Shown: positions 1 to 12,700, counted from the first letter of the stretch. The stretch: DNA of 64,000 nt from Populus alba (GCF_005239225.2 NC_133297.1:10652147-10716146), one strand, 5' to 3'. Numbers and translations: made by a program. The notes: generated by a model not told the origin, from the sequence alone.

Positions 1-67
1 ATTTCAGTCACCACATTGCTATTACTAAGTTGATTCCAATTGATTGATATTTTCTTTCTTTTTTCAG

Positions 68-3000
68 AGTCCTGGTAGCCACAGCCTTTATTGTTCTTGG
101 AAATATATTTCTTGTTGCTTTTGGCAACCATCAGTCTCCTGGTACTTGACTGGCTCTTGAAACATGTTACGTTTAATGTCCTTACTGTCTCTTGGGTTTG
201 GTATCGGGTGAAAAGGTTGGATGGGAAATGTAAAGGGAGTAAGATTCAATGGTGAAATGTTAAAGTGTGTAAAAAGTGTTGAGGGGTTAAGTGTTAAGGA
301 CTTTGGCAGGAGTTGAAAAAATTATGCAGCTAATAGTGGGTCTCAAATCCCAATATAAGTGAAAAAAAAATTTAAATTAAATGCAATTATTAAAAAAAAA
401 ATATAGTATATTTGATTGTCCAAGATGTGAGGTTGAAAGAAAAAGAAGAGAAGGTAGAATTAAATTCAAAAAAGAGAGAAAAGGCATGAAAACCAAAAAA
501 AAAAAAAATCCCCTTGAAAAATCTTTTATTCTTCCCTAACCTTCTTAAAATTTTCCCTGTCCCCATAATTGTACCAAAAATATCTAAGGTGAAAGTTGCT
601 ATGGTAACTATTCACCCCTTCTACCCCCACAGCGAACACACCTTTAGTTTTCTAGAATGGCATAATTAAGTATATGCATGTATTATAATGCCCTTTATTT
701 TCCTTTAGTTTTTTTTTTTTGTAGAAGTATGAGAATTAATTAATTGAGTGTTTTAGAAAATGGATATCCCATCTTAGATAAAGAGCAATGCTTCTAATTG
801 TGTGTTTTTCATTTCCAGCGTTCTTTATATTCTTCCACCACACTTGATCGATAAGTATAAATCATTCACATTATTCTGCTTTATCCACATGGCTGTACCT
901 ACAAGCCACAGCTATAAAACTTGGTTAGTTCTTATTTTATGGTTAGAAAACTAAATTTCTTGCCATTTGTTTCTTATCAGTGTACACGCCAGAGCAGTTG
1001 GCAGAGAAATACAGCAATATGACATTCCTCTTTTACTGTCTGGTATTGATACTTCTTGTTGCCTTGCACCACTACATTTACAGGTGAGATTTGGAGATTG
1101 GTTATCATTTTTGCATTTGTTTGGGGGATGAATTTTCAAGTCACAATCTTTCTGCTTTTCACATTTAACCTTGGCAATAATATGCAGGAGAGGAGAAATT
1201 ATACTTGCCATTTCAGGACAAGATCTTAGACCTTATTGGCAAATGTTGCTTCCTTTCTCCTATGCTGTAGTTTCGGGTGCAGTAGGATCGTGCTCAGTAT
1301 TGTTTGCCAAATCTCTGTAAGTTTTTGCGTAAAATATCCCTGTCTTTTCTGAGATGAGAGCACTATAATTGGGCATTCATGTTTTATTCTGATGGCAAGT
1401 GTTTTGCTTACAGCTCCAATCTGTTAAGATTGGCCATGTCTAGTGATTATCAGCTGCACAGCTGGTTTACTTACTCCATACTGCTTCTATTTCTTAGTAC
1501 AGCCGGATTTTGGGTAAGATAATATAAGTCAATTTGTTTCTTCTTATTTGCAATATGGTGGAGATAGCAATGTACCAGTCATCTAATTCTGTCCTGCTTC
1601 CTACTTGCGCAGATGACAAGGTTGAATGAAGGATTGGCACTCTTTGATGCAATTCTCATTGTGCCGATGTTTCAGATTGTTTGGACTTTCTTTTCCATTT
1701 GTACAGGATTTGTATATTTTCAGGAATACCAGGTTCTCCCTCTCTCACTCTCTGTTGAGTTAATGTAGTTTGGTCATTGATGCTTGTATTGAGGGTGAAC
1801 CTCAAAGAGAGTTTGGCAACCAGTGGAAAAGCTTATCCTTTGTAATTTATTTTAAAAAAATTATCTGTTCTATGAATTCTAGTGGTGAATTGAGTGATCA
1901 TTTTCTTCCCCTTCCTCTTTCCATTAATCGAAGTTAGCCGAGCACATCTCTGCATGGAACACTGAGCAACCTGTTTATCTCGGTTTTATTTCATTTGAGT
2001 ACCTGTCAATTGGTACAATTCCCATGTTAGAGCACTGATCTGACACAGAAGGTGTCCACCCTCATGTCCTAATATGTAGAATTCCTGGATTAGTGTGATC
2101 TGCTTGCAGATAGCTAGTCCATGTACATTGTGTTGTATTTAATGTATGTATAATGCTGGTATCTCCTTCATTGGAAGGTTATTTATTTAACTGGTTTCGT
2201 GTAGCCTAAAAAGTAGGATATAGTTCACCTGGCAAACTTATTGGTACTTGGAACAGGTATTTGATGCACTAAGGACAACAATGTTCATACTAGGGATGAC
2301 ATCCGTATTCGTTGGAATTTCTCTGCTTGCACCAGATGAGTCCAAAGGTAGTTTTGATAAAGTTTCTGACAGTTTCTGTCTACAGAGAACAAAATTTTGA
2401 ACTTAATTGCATATTTTCAGGTGGAGAGGTCAAAGATAATGCATCTTTGGTTCCCGTTGTGTCTTCAAGCATTTCAATTGAAACAGACAGGTACTGTACA
2501 TATATATTCTATAGAAATGACATTTTCAGATATTGATGAAGATTCTATTCTGAACCACCCATATTCTGCTCAGTTCATAATATGGGAAGGGAAATTTAGT
2601 TAAATGAATAATGGGAATTCTCTTCAATACTTCTACGCTTGTATCTTAAAATCTTTTTTAAATTTCTTTGGAACTTCATTCAGTTTCTGTTTATGTACTG
2701 TGCAATGTGAACAAATTAGAGTAGAAGTTTTATGTTTTGGCATGGTTTCAACTTGTATACCGCCAGATGGAATTAGTTTTTGGCGCGTGTTCCATTGTTG
2801 GACTTCATATATATATATATAGGCCACACTATATTTGTCTATATATGGTTTTCACTGGTTTTTGTTGCATATTTTATCTTTTACAGGCTGGTCATCTCAT
2901 CTGAAGATGCACAAAATAAAGATCCGAGATCATTCGCTCAAGCAATGGTGATAAAAATTAAAGAGGTGTTAGCCAAGGCAAAGGTGCCACCATTTGAAAC

Positions 3001-3301
3001 GCTCTCTCTTCTTCTGAAACTTTATGCGGATAAATATGAATTAATTATTCACGGAAGCTAACCCTGCTTTTTCTTGCAGACTGCTTGTTCATTATCACTA
3101 GGTTTCGGAGAGGATTCCATCAATGCATCTGCTGTTCTTGTGATGCCCATGGTGTCTTCAAAAATAACTGGCTTCAGAGGAACCGTCTTTGACCGACCTA
3201 AGTTTTTTTCCCTAAGAAATTCTGGTTGGAGTAAGATTTCAATGGATGATGATGGTGTAAATGTATTAGAAACAAACCCCGTGCTTCCTCAAACCCTTTG
3301 A
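68..3301 (+). CDS. NIPA: NIPA-type probable magnesium transporter (3' part, 5' end outside window)
   Basis: Partial gene that enters from the left edge. Exons read as 68-141, 981-1083, 1188-1316, 1414-1513, 1613-1732, 2257-2347, 2421-2490, 2887-2983 and 3080-3301 (TGA), all with GT-AG borders and a continuous frame of about 334 residues. The protein is a polytopic membrane protein of the DUF803/NIPA family (drug/metabolite transporter-like fold). Hydrophobic segments include VLVATAFIVLGNIFLVAFGN, FLFYCLVLILLVALHHYIY and FSYAVVSGAVGSCSVLFAKS. The order LRPYWQ, then GSCSVLFAK, then a late soluble tail after LLAPDESK is what I recall of the Arabidopsis NIPA8/NIPA9 branch, which is longer than typical NIPA proteins. 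The known family role is Mg2+ transport at endomembranes or the plasma membrane; the substrate here is inferred. The serine-rich C-terminal tail (about 130 residues) is cytosolic-looking and has no recognised domain. NIPA8 versus NIPA9 cannot be settled without the N-terminus. Confidence 0.85.
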
Positions 3302-3900
3302 TTGTAGTAGTACAAATAGCAAACAACGTTGCAAGTTCCCCAGGAATGAATCGTTTTTTTATTATTATTATTATTTTTTGGGAAAAAAAAAATGCCATTG
3401 CTGCAAGGAGCACGCATTGTTTAGAGGTTTAGGATCAACTGATTTTATGTCAAGGATGAAGCATTCTTGTTAGCTTTGGAAAGGTGTGGGTGGCATTGTT
3501 GTTGTATATACTTGCTCTCATTTGATTCAATGAAAGAGCATAGTTCTTTTTATGTTTGTTTCGAGAGAAGGAAGTAGAGCTTGGGCATATTCATTGCTCA
3601 AATCCTTTTTATGATATTCACTTCCCTTTAATTTGTTCAGACACACTTGAGCTGGTTGAATTGGTTGTGATTTGGAAACGCTGTCGTTGGATGTTCTTGG
3701 CTTCGTGATTAAGCTGTTTCGTTGCATTTAAAGTAGGAAGGAAAATGCCCAACAGCATCATACTACAGAACCAAGTATATGATGATTCATCGTGCAGGTT
3801 TGTCCGTAAGCTAAGAAGATTTCCCTCCCTCCCTCCCTCAATAGCGCAAGTCGTTGGTTTCTGCTGTGTCTGTAGCAAAAACACCATTTGCATATATCAC
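3302..3900. other. 3' flank of the NIPA gene
   Basis: No coding signal. The stretch holds the likely 3' UTR, a short TTA microsatellite at about 3360-3376 and an A-run near 3385. Small open frames here lack coding bias. Confidence 0.5.
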
Positions 3901-6350
3901 TAATCAAGCAATACGGAACCTCGCTCCATTCCATCTAAACAGTCCATGCTCAAATACCACCTTCCCCACGACCTTCACTTTCTTACCACCAGCTTCATTG
4001 CCCAATACGCCTCTGTGGACTCCATTCTTATGCCCGCTCCATCTTCTCTAATTCTACCCCATCCACCCGTCTCTTCCTCTGGAATGAAACCCGACTTGCC
4101 TTTTCATCTAAATCGTCATAGACACTTTCTAATATTGTTCTGCCCTTCGGGGATCACCCCTCTTCCTTTCTAATCAGTGATGAGAGTGTCTCTGCACACA
4201 ATAAAAACAAATAGTGGGGAGAGGCTTGACGGAGACTTCTGTTAGGACAAAATTCTTCTTTAGTGAAGATAGGACTTCGTTCAGTTTGCTGGACCATTCC
4301 ATTCTATCGAACCTGTTTCCCGTCATGATCCGCGGCTTTGTTCATAATTCCTATTACCATCGAGCCCTTCTTTTGTACCAACAAATGCTAAAACTGGGCA
4401 TTCAAACCCGACCGTATCACCTTCCCTTTTGTTATCAGGGCCTGCTGCTGTCTTCGGAACTTTGAATTCGGCGTTCGTGTTCGTCAAGATGTTGTTAAAT
4501 TTGGGTACCAGTCTTATGTTTTTATTTCCAATTCTCTCATTTCCATGTATAGTAAATGTGAGCAGTATGATCTTTTTCGCCACGTGTTTGATGAAATTCC
4601 TGACAGAAATTTTGTTTCGTGGAGTGCCATAATTGGCGCTTGCTCGCAGAATGACCGCTGTGAATGAGGGTTCTCGTTGCTTTGGCAGATGTTAGGTGAG
4701 GGATTTAGAACCATCAGTGGTGCTGTTTTGAATGTGATGGCCTGTGCTCGTAGTGATGAGGAAGCTGATGATGTTTGAAGAGTAGTTTTAGGTAATGGAC
4801 TTGATTTTGTTTAGTTCGTCCGGAGTGCGGCCGGGGGGATGTATGCACGATGTGGGAGAATGGAAGTTGCAAGAGTTGTTTGATGGCATTATGAATAAGG
4901 ATTTAAAGGCATGGGCAACAATGATGGAGGCTTATGACAAGGCTGATTTGCCTTCTGAAGCTTAAGGCTTTTAAAACAAATGATGTTGCAAGGGATATTC
5001 ACTGATGCCATCACCCTCCTTAGTGTGATCCGAGCTTGCTCTACTCTAGCATCTTTCCAGCTCGCACGTGCTGTTCATGGAATCAAAACTTGTGGGTTCT
5101 TCTACAATCAAGACTAGTGGTTGAGACTGCCCTGGTTGATCTTTATGTGAAATGTGGAAGCTTAACTTAAGCTAGAAAAGTTTTTTTATTTGATACAGTA
5201 GAGAAATTAATATCATCACATGGAGTGCCATGATTTCAGGCTAAGGGATGCATGGCTGGGGAAGAGAAGCTCCCAATCTCTTTGATCAAATGAAGGCTTC
5301 TGTAAAGCCGGATTACATAACAGTTGTGTCAATATTGTCAGCATGCAGTCGTTGAGGTTTAGTTGCTGGAGGATGGGAGTGCTTCAATTCCATGGCTAGA
5401 GATTTTGGAGTATGCATGTACGGTTGATCTCCTAGGGCGAGCTGGAAAGCTAGACGAAGCTTGTGATTTTATTGAGAGAATGCCACTAGGGTCTAATGCA
5501 GCTATCTCGGGGGCACTTCTTGGGGCATGTAGAATACATTTAAATGTAGACATTACTGAAATAGCAGCAAGAGCATTATTTGATCTGGATCCAGGAAACC
5601 AGGGAGATACGTCATCTTGTACAACCTTACCCATTCAATGGGAAAAGAGAAGAAGCTTATACAATTACAACTCTAATGAAGAACGGAGGGGTTAAAATAA
5701 TTGCTGGATACGCGGTTATAGAGATTAAAAACAAGCTCAATACGTTCACAGCCGGGGAAATACGGTAAATTACATAAATATATGGACGGAAACGATATAA
5801 AACGGTATAATGAGCCTATTTTATTGGTTTATTTTATTTATTTAAATTATTTATGTTAGATAATTTTAATTGATAAATTGGGCTCAATAGTTGGATATTT
5901 TAGGGTTATACTATTTATTTTTATTTTTTTAGTATGTGAAACAATTTTTTATGATTAAATAAAAATGATAACTTTTTTCTTTCAAAATTGTCTTTTTTTT
6001 CTGGCTTTTTCCGCTTTTAATTCTTAACTTCTTTCTCTTTTTTATTATGGAAAGATAGATTGATGGACAGGATTCGCCAAGAAGGGTACACACCAGATAC
6101 AAACCTTTATTGCATTTTGTGGAGGAGAGGAGACAAAGGAGTTCACATGCTGTACTTGCATAGCGAGAAGTTGGCCATTGCGTTTGGTCTCTAAATTGAG
6201 AGTGTAATTAATTAGGACAAGGGAAAGTCCTAGTGTACGCGGGGGATTGCCATACTGCTACTGAGTTCATCTCTAAGGTTACCGGAAGGGAGATTGCTGT
6301 GAGAGATGCTCGTAGATTCCACCATTTCAAGGGCGGAGCATGACTGGTTG
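3900..6350 (+). pseudogene. Decayed pentatricopeptide-repeat (PLS-DYW class) gene
   Basis: PPR-type peptides appear in order in several frames, separated by stops and frameshifts. They are MIRGFVHNSYYHRALLLYQQ (4324 on), SNSLISMYSKCEQYD with HVFDEIPDRNFVSWSAIIGA (about 4530-4640), ARCGRMEVARELFDGIMNKD (about 4840-4900), LLGRAGKLDEACDFIERMP (about 5430-5480), and E/DYW-type LYLHSEKLAIAFGL (about 6150-6194). A last degraded block (about 6235-6350) recalls the end of a DYW domain but lacks the final DYW. Intact members are RNA-binding proteins that edit C to U in chloroplast or mitochondrial transcripts. At least four in-frame stops (for example near 4662, 4776, 4811 and 6192) and several frameshifts make this non-functional. 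About 285 bp of AT-rich sequence interrupts the E region at about 5767-6055. No close intact paralogue is present in the window. Confidence 0.8.
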
Positions 6351-6379
6351 CTTGGTCACTCACCATCTTTGTCAAATTT

Positions 6380-6770
6380 TCACAGTGCAGTAGACACCGA
6401 TGAGATGCCGTCGGCTGGTAGATTCTTCGCCTTGGAGTTCAATGCGCCAAAAAAGGGCGGCAAAGCTGAGATCCTTCAGGCAAACCTCAGGTCAACATCC
6501 ATGACCCAGATGCCACCACCATTCATAATTTTGATGCCCTGTTGGGAGACAAGCCACCTAACTCCATATTTTTCCTTCTTAAGCTAACGACTCCTTCACC
6601 ACATACTGTCCTGGTGGCTGCTAGAAAACTGCTGTGACAACCTTAGCGGCACCAATAAACCCACCGAGCACAGGGAGGTGATAAAACGTTTGACTTGTGA
6701 CTCCTCGAAAACTTCTTGGATACCAAACTCTTTTTCCTGCAATATATAAGCATATCCTTGCTTAGCCTAT
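6380..6770. other. Unassigned segment with coding-like composition
   Basis: About 390 bp that is less AT-rich than its surroundings follows the PPR relic. The + strand carries an open frame at 6306-6587 (93 residues). The minus strand carries short peptides such as VSQQGIKIMNGGGIWVMDVD in one frame and PVLGGFIGAAKVVTAVF in another, broken by stops and shifts, preceded on that strand by an acceptor-like TTGCAG. This looks like a gene relic, but I do not recognise the family. Confidence 0.3.
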
Positions 6771-7279
6771 GCATTACTTCAATCTGAATCTCTTCTTGAA
6801 TAATTTTGGAGATACATCTCTATATTGGTCCGATCTAATCAGGAAATTTTAATAATTCTTTTGAATATTGATACAGGATTTGAATCAGAAGGTTGAGAAA
6901 TCATCACAGATTCTTTGGAAACATAATTGATCATGACTAATTTTATTTCGAATTTTTCGTTAATTCTTTCAAACAAACTCAAATAAATGATTCGAATGAA
7001 TATCACTTTGATTTTGAATTTGTCTTTACTTTGATTAATTGGATTAGTACTATTCGTTGAACTTTATCATTAATAGCTTATATTCAGATTTGCATTAACA
7101 ACATTTAGATTCTATTTGAACTTTAATTACATTAGATTAAATAATTTAACTCGGCTTTTATATAGATAGTCTTGTAAGAACTTCAAGATATGTTTCTCGG
7201 TTTAAACTATATTTTAGATTTGGATATACGTAGGCATAGATTTTGTCTCTGTTCGGGATTGCAACTCAAAAAGAAATTG
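6771..7279. other. AT-rich spacer
   Basis: No gene, RNA or repeat recognised. Low-complexity AT-rich sequence. Confidence 0.4.
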
Positions 7280-7445
7280 ATCAAAAATTTTTTTAAAAAA
7301 AAATACATCAAATTATTTTTATGTTTATTTTTAAATATTTTTGATGTGCTAATATAAAAAATAAATTAAAAAAATATTATTTTAATGTATTAATAAAAAA
7401 AAAAACTTTAAAAAGCAATTATTACCACATGCTTCCAAAAACCTC
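7280..7445. mobile_element. Diverged AT-rich TIR element (window-wide family)
   Basis: The internal core (a ...tttttgatgtgctaatat... block flanked by A and T runs) and the right end (...ctttaaaaagcaattattacca...) match the other members listed for this window, for example at 16917, 39085 and 57280. There is no coding capacity. Boundaries are approximate. Confidence 0.45.
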
Positions 7446-7456
7446 CCCTTGTTTTA

Positions 7457-7610
7457 TTTTTTTGATTAATGTGAGTATCCGAATCAGTTTACGTATATCT
7501 CGACTAATCCAACAGGTTTTAAAATTAATAACTATATGAAGTTTGTAATATTCAAACTGGTGATTTTTAGAAAGCAAATTTAAAATTTGATCAGTTAAAT
7601 TATACCTCTC
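7457..7610 (-). mobile_element. Diverged tRNA-derived SINE, minus orientation
   Basis: Read on the minus strand, it has a B-box-like CAGTTTGAAT region near 7555 and then the shared 3' domain, seen on + as cgactaatccaacagg with an upstream gtgagtatccgaatc. It aligns by eye with the SINEs at 26985 and 34940. Confidence 0.55.
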
Positions 7611-8823
7611 ATGTTTCACCCCTTGTTTTAATAGTTGTGTGTCGAGCACATTTATTGAAGTATGTTTTAAGTCTTAGTATTTAAATTTTCTGTATTTTTT
7701 ATTTATTTATTTATGCTTTGCTTTCCCACGAATAAAGAAAAAAACTATTCTTTAGACTTGATGTTTGGCCTCCACCACAATTAAGAAAACACCAACATTT
7801 TGCTCCGAATCCAATCAATCCTTCCTTGGAATTAAAGCACAAAGAGAAGCCCTAGCTTGAAGAAATAAATTATGCCATCCCCACTCCATGCCAAAAACCT
7901 CCCATGCTCGTCATCATATATTTTATTAGGTCAATCTCTCTTTTAACGACTAGCTCCTCATGGCCACCCTTTCGCCTCTCCCTCTTCAATTTTCTACAGT
8001 ATTAACGCCTTTCTGAATGCTAGCGTGCAAGTGTTGAAGTCTTGTAAATACAAAGTGTTGACGAAAGCACTGCAAGTACAGCCAATCATCACCCTAACAG
8101 CTAAAATGGCAATGTGTAATCATTAATCGATCGATGCAATGAGCTGCTGTTCTTGAGTAGCACTGTGCTTTAGCTACAACTTTTTGCTGATATCGCCCAG
8201 AAAGGAAACCTGTGGGGGGTTTGTGGGCTTTCTGCTTTTCACATGCCTGATATCATGCTCTTGAGATGCAAATATAAATGAAGAAAAGGCAAAGGATTAG
8301 CAATTTTTTATTCTGGGTCGGTCCAAAAATGATGTTAAAGTGAAGGAGGAGTCGGTGAAAATGTGCAGAATTGTGAGTCTAATTATTAGAAGCCTAAACA
8401 ACTGTAAGAAAGCTAAAGCAGAAGGGAAAAAACAATGATTTTGATTCCTTTTTGCAAACAGTACTGTTTCGTAAAGAGATCATCGATTCACACCAAACCC
8501 ATCTTTATCATGGCTCGCCACTCAGAATTGAAATAAAGGGAAAAGACAAGACAAGACAAGCCAACGTTCCAAAATGCCAGTTCATCCATCACATTATCAA
8601 TGTTTTTAATTTAATTCATAGTATATCCATAAAAATCCAAGACACCAACCAACAGAGATATTAACAGCAATTAGGGGAGTGGGGGAAACAATCACAATTT
8701 CACAAAACTTTACACTAATTTGCATTAATTCCATTTAATATCCGTTATTAAACCATGGAGAGATGGACCGTGAGCCAAATAGCTAGCCTATCTTCCACTA
8801 CAGCGAGCATCTCCTGTACGTTT
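7611..8823. other. Intergenic region downstream of the DUF761 gene
   Basis: No supported gene. Part is probably the 3' UTR and flank of the minus-strand DUF761 gene that ends at 8824. The open frame at 8452-8664 has no recognisable product. Confidence 0.4.
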
Positions 8824-9459
8824 TTAGGCTTCCTGATACTGCAGCAACTGCATGCGACTCTGTACCCTTAGCTGCTCATAAAACCTTCTGATGAATTCCT
8901 CAGCTTCATCGTCAACCTGTACATTCCCACCATCATTCTCATCTTCTGATGAATAATCTGACACTCTTACCGAGAACGGGGAGAGAAGAGGGCTACGCAT
9001 CTCTCCCGGGGCGAACTCAGAGGCGTGATCAAAATGGATGTTGAAAGTGTACTCAGGAGTCTTCGGAACCATGACAACTGCGCCCTTGCTCTCCTCTGCT
9101 TGAAGCTGCTCCTCTTCTATGACCTCCGGGAGATTGATACAGGGGAAGTAATGGTGTTTGCGCTTTGGCATGCGGAAAAAAACAAGATCAGGACTGTTGC
9201 TGCATGAGAATTCATATTCTTGTAAGCCGAAGCTACAGCGTGCCAAATCCTTTGAGTGATGGTGGTGGGTGTGGTGGTGGAGGGACATGAGGTTGCTTAA
9301 GGACTTCCTCAAGAGCTTCCCTCTCTTCATCATGAGATTCATGTCCATTATCAACTTCCTCTTTGATACCAATCCCTTCCTTATCATAAAGAAGGTAACC
9401 CTCAAAACATTCCATAGCCTCTTGGCTAACATAGAGTTCACCCTTGGATGCACCTCCAT
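8824..9459 (-). CDS. DUF761 (cotton-fibre-type) protein, 211 aa
   Basis: Intronless gene with its ATG at 9457-9459 and stop at 8824-8826. The C-terminus VDDEAEEFIRRFYEQLRVQS (about residues 180-199) is the characteristic DUF761 motif, an acidic lead-in followed by FIxRFYxQLRxQ. The N-terminus is basic and Leu/Met-rich (LAKRLWNVLRVTFFMIRKG), and a histidine-rich stretch (HHHTHHHHSK) lies near residues 62-71. There is no signal peptide or clear membrane span. The molecular function of the family is unknown; some members respond to stress or occur in fibres. A second DUF761 gene lies divergently at 15348. The 5' UTR contains a GA microsatellite (about 9537-9557 on +), and a TATA box sits about 195 bp upstream of the ATG. 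Confidence 0.85.
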   Translation of the reverse strand: MEVHPRVNSMLAKRLWNVLRVTFFMIRKGLVSKRKLIMDMNLMMKRGKLLRKSLSNLMSLHHHTHHHHSKDLARCSFGLQEYEFSCSNSPDLVFFRMPKRKHHYFPCINLPEVIEEEQLQAEESKGAVVMVPKTPEYTFNIHFDHASEFAPGEMRSPLLSPFSVRVSDYSSEDENDGGNVQVDDEAEEFIRRFYEQLRVQSRMQLLQYQEA

Positions 9460-9651
9460 TGCACAATACTCTCCTTGTAATTTTGTGGGAGCCTGTATGA
9501 TCTTGGTAACATTAACACTAAAGGTGAAGATAAGAGATGAGAGAGAGAGAGAGAGGAGGAGGGCAAGTGGGTTTTCTTGTTTCCGCGAGGTTTGCTAGAC
9601 CTCGCAAAACAAAGAAAACCCTGTGAGAAAACTTGAAGATGAGGGCTGTCG

Positions 9652-9658
9652 ATTTATA
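9652..9658 (-). promoter_or_regulatory. TATA box of the DUF761 gene
   Basis: TATAAAT on the minus strand, predicting a start near 9625 and a 5' UTR of about 165 nt. That is similar to the layout of the paralogue at 15348. Confidence 0.6.
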
Positions 9659-9659
9659 G

Positions 9660-10042
9660 GCAGAGCTTCCCATTTCATTAAACACGAGAAAAAACATTTC
9701 TATTTTAATTTGTTTTCACCAAGAAAATTAAAATAAAATAAAGTGGGTTAATCCATCCATCTAGAAGCTGGGAAATGGAAAGGAGGGGGAGCCTTAAGAA
9801 AAACATCACCACATTCAAATGGACCCGACAACTCTTTGCTTTCATATTACTATTTCAAGGAGGATTTGCTGAAGCCTTGCAGTTGTACTGTTCTTTTTCC
9901 CGCATTATTATTGTTCTTATTAAGGATTTAAATCTTAGAGAAATCCGTAATAAATCATAAGAATTATATAAACTATAGATATGTATAATATCAAGTTTTG
10001 AAAAAAAAAAGCTTTTTAATGTATAAAGCTGAATATCATTAC
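9660..10042. other. Promoter-side flank of the minus-strand DUF761 gene
   Basis: No gene recognised. The open frame at 9775-9960 (61 aa) has no coding-like features. Confidence 0.4.
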
Positions 10043-10215
10043 GCCTTGTTTGAGAGTATAGGAGTATGATGGAGATTTATTAAAATTATTATTTTTAGAT
10101 TATTTTGATGTGATGGTGTTAAAAAATAAATTTTTAAAAAATATTATTTTGATATATTTATAAATTAAAAAATACTTTAAAAAAAATAATAATTATTATA
10201 TTTTTAAAAAATAAA
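10043..10215. mobile_element. Diverged AT-rich TIR element
   Basis: It starts at a cttgtttgagag motif, carries the family core (attattttgatgtgatggtg) near 10110 and ends in A/T runs. It belongs to the same family as 16917-17126 and 39085-39270. The right TIR is eroded. Confidence 0.45.
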
Positions 10216-10362
10216 AAGAAATTAAGAGAGGACAAGAGTCAAAAAATACATGTGTTAACACAATGGTATTAAAAATATAAGAATGTTGCGTGGGACATTG
10301 TGGTCGGAGGGACAGAGGATGCTTCGCTTTTTTCAACGGCTCGAAGGGCATATTATCTGGCT

Positions 10363-10517
10363 AAGCAAACCCACCGGAGCGTCTCCTCATTTCATTACTA
10401 TTATTTCAAGTAGGACCATGGTTGATTACTGACCCGCCCGGCGTAAAACCCGCAGGTAAAGTGGCCCGTTTTATGGGGATTAGCACAATGCTTCCTTTAT
10501 ATTCCACAAAGGTTCTA
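10363..10517. repeat. Dispersed direct repeat, copy 1 (partner 12263-12419)
   Basis: About 155 bp, GC-richer than its surroundings, beginning aagcaaacccaccggagc and containing gacccgcccggcgtaaaac. It is nearly identical to 12263-12419. No open frame and no recognised family. Confidence 0.75.
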
Positions 10518-12006
10518 TATTTTGATGGAAAGTATTTTTCTTAATAGTATTTTCTTGATTTTTTTTCATATTTAGCTACATTATTGAAAAACTGATTGGT
10601 AAAATTCACATTCAAAGGAAAACAAGTTTTTAGATAGAGGAAATTATTTTCTAGTTTAGAAAATTAAAGTGATATATAATGGGTCATGGTTTTCCAAACA
10701 TCCCGTTTAAAAGTCATCATACAAAAGTTATAATTTAAAATGTAGTTATATCTTTTTCAACATCCAACTCTAAGTTAGGTCATGACGCTTCCGGGCTGAA
10801 CTTCCCTCCCCGTCCATGCTGCGATCACGCTTGGGTTAGTGTATCAACTAAACTAGGATACTCAACTCCTCTTTGAGTGCAGCATACCCGCCTAGTAATT
10901 ATAATATTCATCATATCCCATTAAATACAAACAGGCAGTATATGCTTATATTAATTAGATGTGATGGCACGAGCCGTTGAATAATATTATTTTATCATTA
11001 TGAAATTACATATTTGCCCCTCCTATATTGTCAAATAATATAAAAGGATGCTCTGAGTATACAAAAACGATATTCAAGACCTTATGCTCTGAGACGTAAA
11101 CACAGTCATTCTTTTTTTTTTTTTTAACTTCTACATTTTCTTCTCCTTCTTCATCTCTATCATAAAATCTCATTAATATCATTTTGCAACATAAAAATAC
11201 CCCGTACTAACTTGATATTTGAAGAATCCTCCATCAACACCCTCAGGGGTCTCTAGAAAACATTGTGCAGATATTTACTGAAAACAAGAATTGCAACCTC
11301 TAAAGAAATCCATTAAAAAAAAAGTTAATGTAATCTGGAAGTGAATGTCATAGAATACTTTGTGAATAATCTATAAGTATCTAAAGGAATACTTCCCTGG
11401 AATATTCCTTGTGATTTTTGTAGCCTCATTAGTATGATACTTCATTGTTTTTATATACATATATAAACAATAATGTGCTAATAAAATAATTTAAAATATA
11501 ATATTATTCAAAAATAATAAATTAATAATTTATTTATACAAATAATAGTATATCGAAATGTATTAATATACAGTATAAATGTATGTTAATTTGATGTATT
11601 TGTGCATATAATACTTTAATTTATATAATATTGCTAGAAAATATATTTAAATACAAAACATGTTATATTACACGATAATCATACATTTTAAATCATATAA
11701 ATTATGCTATAAAATTAGAATACAATAGAAAAAAAATATATTTTCAATGTTCTCCAATGGTTATGTCTATAATGTTTTATTTAAAATATTTTTTAAAATG
11801 TATAGTTATATTTTATAAAAATAAGCTATATATAAATACATTGATATAATAAGAAAAATGCACTATTACACCTTTTTTTATCTTTTTCCTTTCTTTTTAA
11901 AATGATCAAGTATTTACATTTGTTGTTTTATATATATAAGATAATCTTGAAAAAAAAATATTAATAAGTAATTTTTCAACTTATTTTTTATAGCATAAAT
12001 AAATAC
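10518..12006. other. AT-rich spacer without gene
   Basis: Very AT-rich. A CT-rich unit near 10780-10880 breaks the monotony but encodes nothing recognisable. Confidence 0.4.
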
Positions 12007-12700
12007 TAGAAAATATTTTTCAGTTTATTTTTCATGTTACTATCAAATATAAAAAAATAATACACCTTATATAAATTAATTTATCATAAAAATACACGCT
12101 CTAGCAAATAAATGAGACATTTATCTTAATTTTTCTTACATATTCCCGTACATAGTTAACATTAAGAGAAAAAACAAGGTTTAATTGAAGATATTGGATG
12201 GTTAATTGACTAAATTAAAAATACAAGAATCAATTTAAGGGTTTTTAAAATACTATTTTTTCAAGCAAACCCACCGGAGCCTCTCTTCGTATTTCATTAC
12301 TATTATTTCAGGTAGGACCATGATTGAGTAGCGACCCGCCCGGCGTAAAACCAGCAGGTAAAGTGGCCCGTTTTACGGGGAATAGCACAATACTTCTTTT
12401 TATTTCACAAAGCTTCTGTATCATTAATTTAGAAAATATTTTTGAATTTATTTTTTATGTTATTGTTACGCATCAAAAAATAATATATTTTATATAAATT
12501 TATTTTTTATGAAAAACACTTAAAAAACTATTTTCTAACAAATAAATGAAACATTGATTTTAATTTTTCTTACACATTCCCATGCATAGTTAACATTAAG
12601 AGAAAAAAAAAACAAGGTTTAATCGAAGAGATTAGATGGTTAGTTGACTAAATAAAAATACAACAATAAATTTAAGGGTTTTTTTAAATACTAATTTTTC
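12007..12700. repeat. Tandem duplication with period of about 423 bp
   Basis: Unit 1 (12007-12262) and unit 2 (12430-12700) align from tagaaaatattttt through caaataaatgagac/caaataaatgaaac to the shared tttaagggttttt end. Between them lies 12263-12419, the second copy of the repeat at 10363. Confidence 0.75.
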
